64,000 nt of DNA from contig NZ_MQUS01000007.1 in assembly GCF_001953885.1 (NCBI RefSeq), positions 191,104-255,103 of the forward strand, read 5' to 3'. The notes beneath the pieces are model-generated. The model ran no database searches, was not told the DNA's origin, and saw nothing but the letters and a program-made list of their open reading frames with translations. The position numbers and the translations under genes are program-made. The stretch's first letter is position 1; each line of letters begins with the position of its first letter. Positions 62,941 to 64,000 of this stretch are shown here, one piece after another. The stretch is from Streptomyces sp. IMTB 2501 (GTDB lineage: Bacteria; Actinomycetota; Actinomycetes; Streptomycetales; Streptomycetaceae).

Positions 62941-63962
62941 TCCGCCGCGGGGCCGCCGGTCGTGCCGCGCAGACCGCCGTACCAGCGCACGGCGAGGACG
63001 ACGGCGCCGGGCAGGCTCGCCACGAAACTGAGCACGCCGTACACGACGGCCACGGCGACCCCGGTGCCCGCGTCGAGCCCCGCCGCGCCGAACGCCCAGG
63101 CGGCCACGCCCTCGCGGGGGCCGAAGCCGCCGACGTTCAGCGGGAGCCCCATGGCGACCAGGGCGAGGACGGCGAGCGGGACCAGCACCGCGACCGGAGC
63201 GGCGGAGCCGGCGACCCTGGCGGCCACGACGAACATGGCCAGGTGCCCGGCCAGGACCACGGCGGAGGACAGGGCGATGCCCGGTCCGCCCCGGCGGGAC
63301 AGCAGGCCCCGGCGGGCCTCGCCGAGGGCGGTGCCGAGGCCCCCGGGACGGTGCGAGGGCGCGCGGTTCATACGGACGGCGAGGCCCACGGCGAACGCAC
63401 CGGCCACGGCGAACGCCACCGGCGCGGCGAGGTCGCGGGCCTCGGCCCGGACCGGCGACGGCAGGGTCGGCAGCACCACCGCGGCGAACACGGCCAGCGC
63501 GATCTGCCCGGCGACGCGCTCCAGGACGACCGCCTTGACCCCGCGCCGCAGGTCACCGGCGCTCTGTCCGTGCCGGACCGCGCGATGCACGTCGCCCAGG
63601 ATCCCGCCGGGCAGCGCCGCGTTCAGGAACAGCGCCCGGTAGTAGTCGGCGACGGCGGGCCCGAGCGGCAGCCGGATACGCAGGCCGCGGGCCACCAACT
63701 GCCAGCGCCAGGCGCTGAGTACGGTGGTGACCACACCGATCCCCAGCGCGGCCAGCACCGTCACGGTGTCGATCCGCCGCAGCCCGTCGAGCAGCACGCC
63801 GGTGCCGAGCCGCCACAGCAGAACGCCGAGGATGACCACGCCGACGAGACTGCCGAAGTGCGTACGCAGCGCGCGAAGACCGGGACGCCGGGGGGCGGGG
63901 GGCGGCGGCTGTACGGCCTCGGGTGCGGCGGACGGGGATTGTGGAGTCGACGCCGCAGTCAC
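62808..63962 (-). CDS. UPF0104 / LPG-synthase-transmembrane-type protein
   Basis: 384 residues. It has about eight helices after a Pro-rich start: LVGVVILGVLLWRLGTGVLLDGL, YYRALFLNAALPGGILGDVHRAVRHG (family hallmark), ERVAGQIALAVFAAV and LVAMGLPLNVGGFGPREGVAAWAFGAAGL. The family includes the flippase half of MprF and many unassigned proteins that may move lipids. The GTG at 63962 is the first start in frame; no strong SD is visible, so the true start may lie a little beyond. The last 44 codons (SNATYDSKDSARLASSSFPF...) overlap the creatininase gene on the other strand and are unlike the family. Confidence 0.8.
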   Translation of the reverse strand: MTAASTPQSPSAAPEAVQPPPPAPRRPGLRALRTHFGSLVGVVILGVLLWRLGTGVLLDGLRRIDTVTVLAALGIGVVTTVLSAWRWQLVARGLRIRLPLGPAVADYYRALFLNAALPGGILGDVHRAVRHGQSAGDLRRGVKAVVLERVAGQIALAVFAAVVLPTLPSPVRAEARDLAAPVAFAVAGAFAVGLAVRMNRAPSHRPGGLGTALGEARRGLLSRRGGPGIALSSAVVLAGHLAMFVVAARVAGSAAPVAVLVPLAVLALVAMGLPLNVGGFGPREGVAAWAFGAAGLDAGTGVAVAVVYGVLSFVASLPGAVVLAVRWYGGLRGTTGGPAADYPRSRPEVSNATYDSKDSARLASSSFPFSADPREGRPMTPDSV

Positions 63963-64000
63963 CGGAAGGGGCCCGGTGTCCGCCGCGGCCTCAACGCGCG

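Overview
The window is about 64 kb of very GC-rich DNA with short intergenic gaps, frequent GTG starts, ATGA/GTGA start-stop overlaps, Tat and lipoprotein signals, several DUF2510 proteins and many TetR regulators. This points to a Streptomyces chromosome, probably an arm or accessory-rich region next to a conserved metabolic block. No rRNA, tRNA, CRISPR array or intact insertion sequence was seen. The identification is by pattern recognition only; no database was searched.

Left part (1-10.9 kb): a chimeric pseudogene in which a transporter remnant is joined to a remnant of anhydro-N-acetylmuramate kinase; a DUF2510 membrane protein; a TetR gene divergent from a PAP2 / DMT-transporter pair with a repeat-rich operator; a scramblase-like protein; a Tat-exported phospholipase C; and a vanillate demethylase operon (vanA, a 56-residue micro-ORF, vanB).

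10.9-19.1 kb: a minus-strand sugar locus. It holds a LacI regulator, a binding lipoprotein, two permeases, a GH13 alpha-glucosidase and a secreted beta-helix enzyme that looks like GH87 alpha-1,3-glucanase. Together these suggest uptake and breakdown of an alpha-glucan.

19.2-25.4 kb: a regulator island (an MmyB-type ligand domain without HTH, divergent from a coupled HTH regulator and HExxH protein), a phosphopantetheinyl transferase overlapping a metallophosphoesterase, an ATP-grasp ligase, and a 580-bp repeat-rich gap.

25.4-38.5 kb: carbohydrate genes (GH38, GH4, GH16 with CBM6) mixed with decayed genes: a GH2 fragment, a frameshifted L,D-transpeptidase, and a possible MITE-like inverted repeat. 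There are also IclR and AraC regulators and a secreted protein with an internal duplication.

38.6-47.5 kb: a compact pentose-phosphate operon (tkt, tal, zwf, opcA, pgi, gnd, histidine phosphatase) with no 6-phosphogluconolactonase gene.

47.5-54.8 kb: a GT39-like membrane glycosyltransferase, then an apparent quinate/shikimate-to-protocatechuate module (dehydroshikimate dehydratase, shikimate dehydrogenase, TetR, MHS transporter) with matching operator-like sites in front of both transcription units.

54.8-64 kb: small TetR-controlled modules (an oxidoreductase; an MFS exporter with an operator running into a probably leaderless start), a VOC protein, a PPOX protein, a serine hydrolase, and at the right edge a GTP cyclohydrolase II divergent from a creatininase-family amidohydrolase, whose 3' end overlaps an antisense UPF0104 membrane protein.
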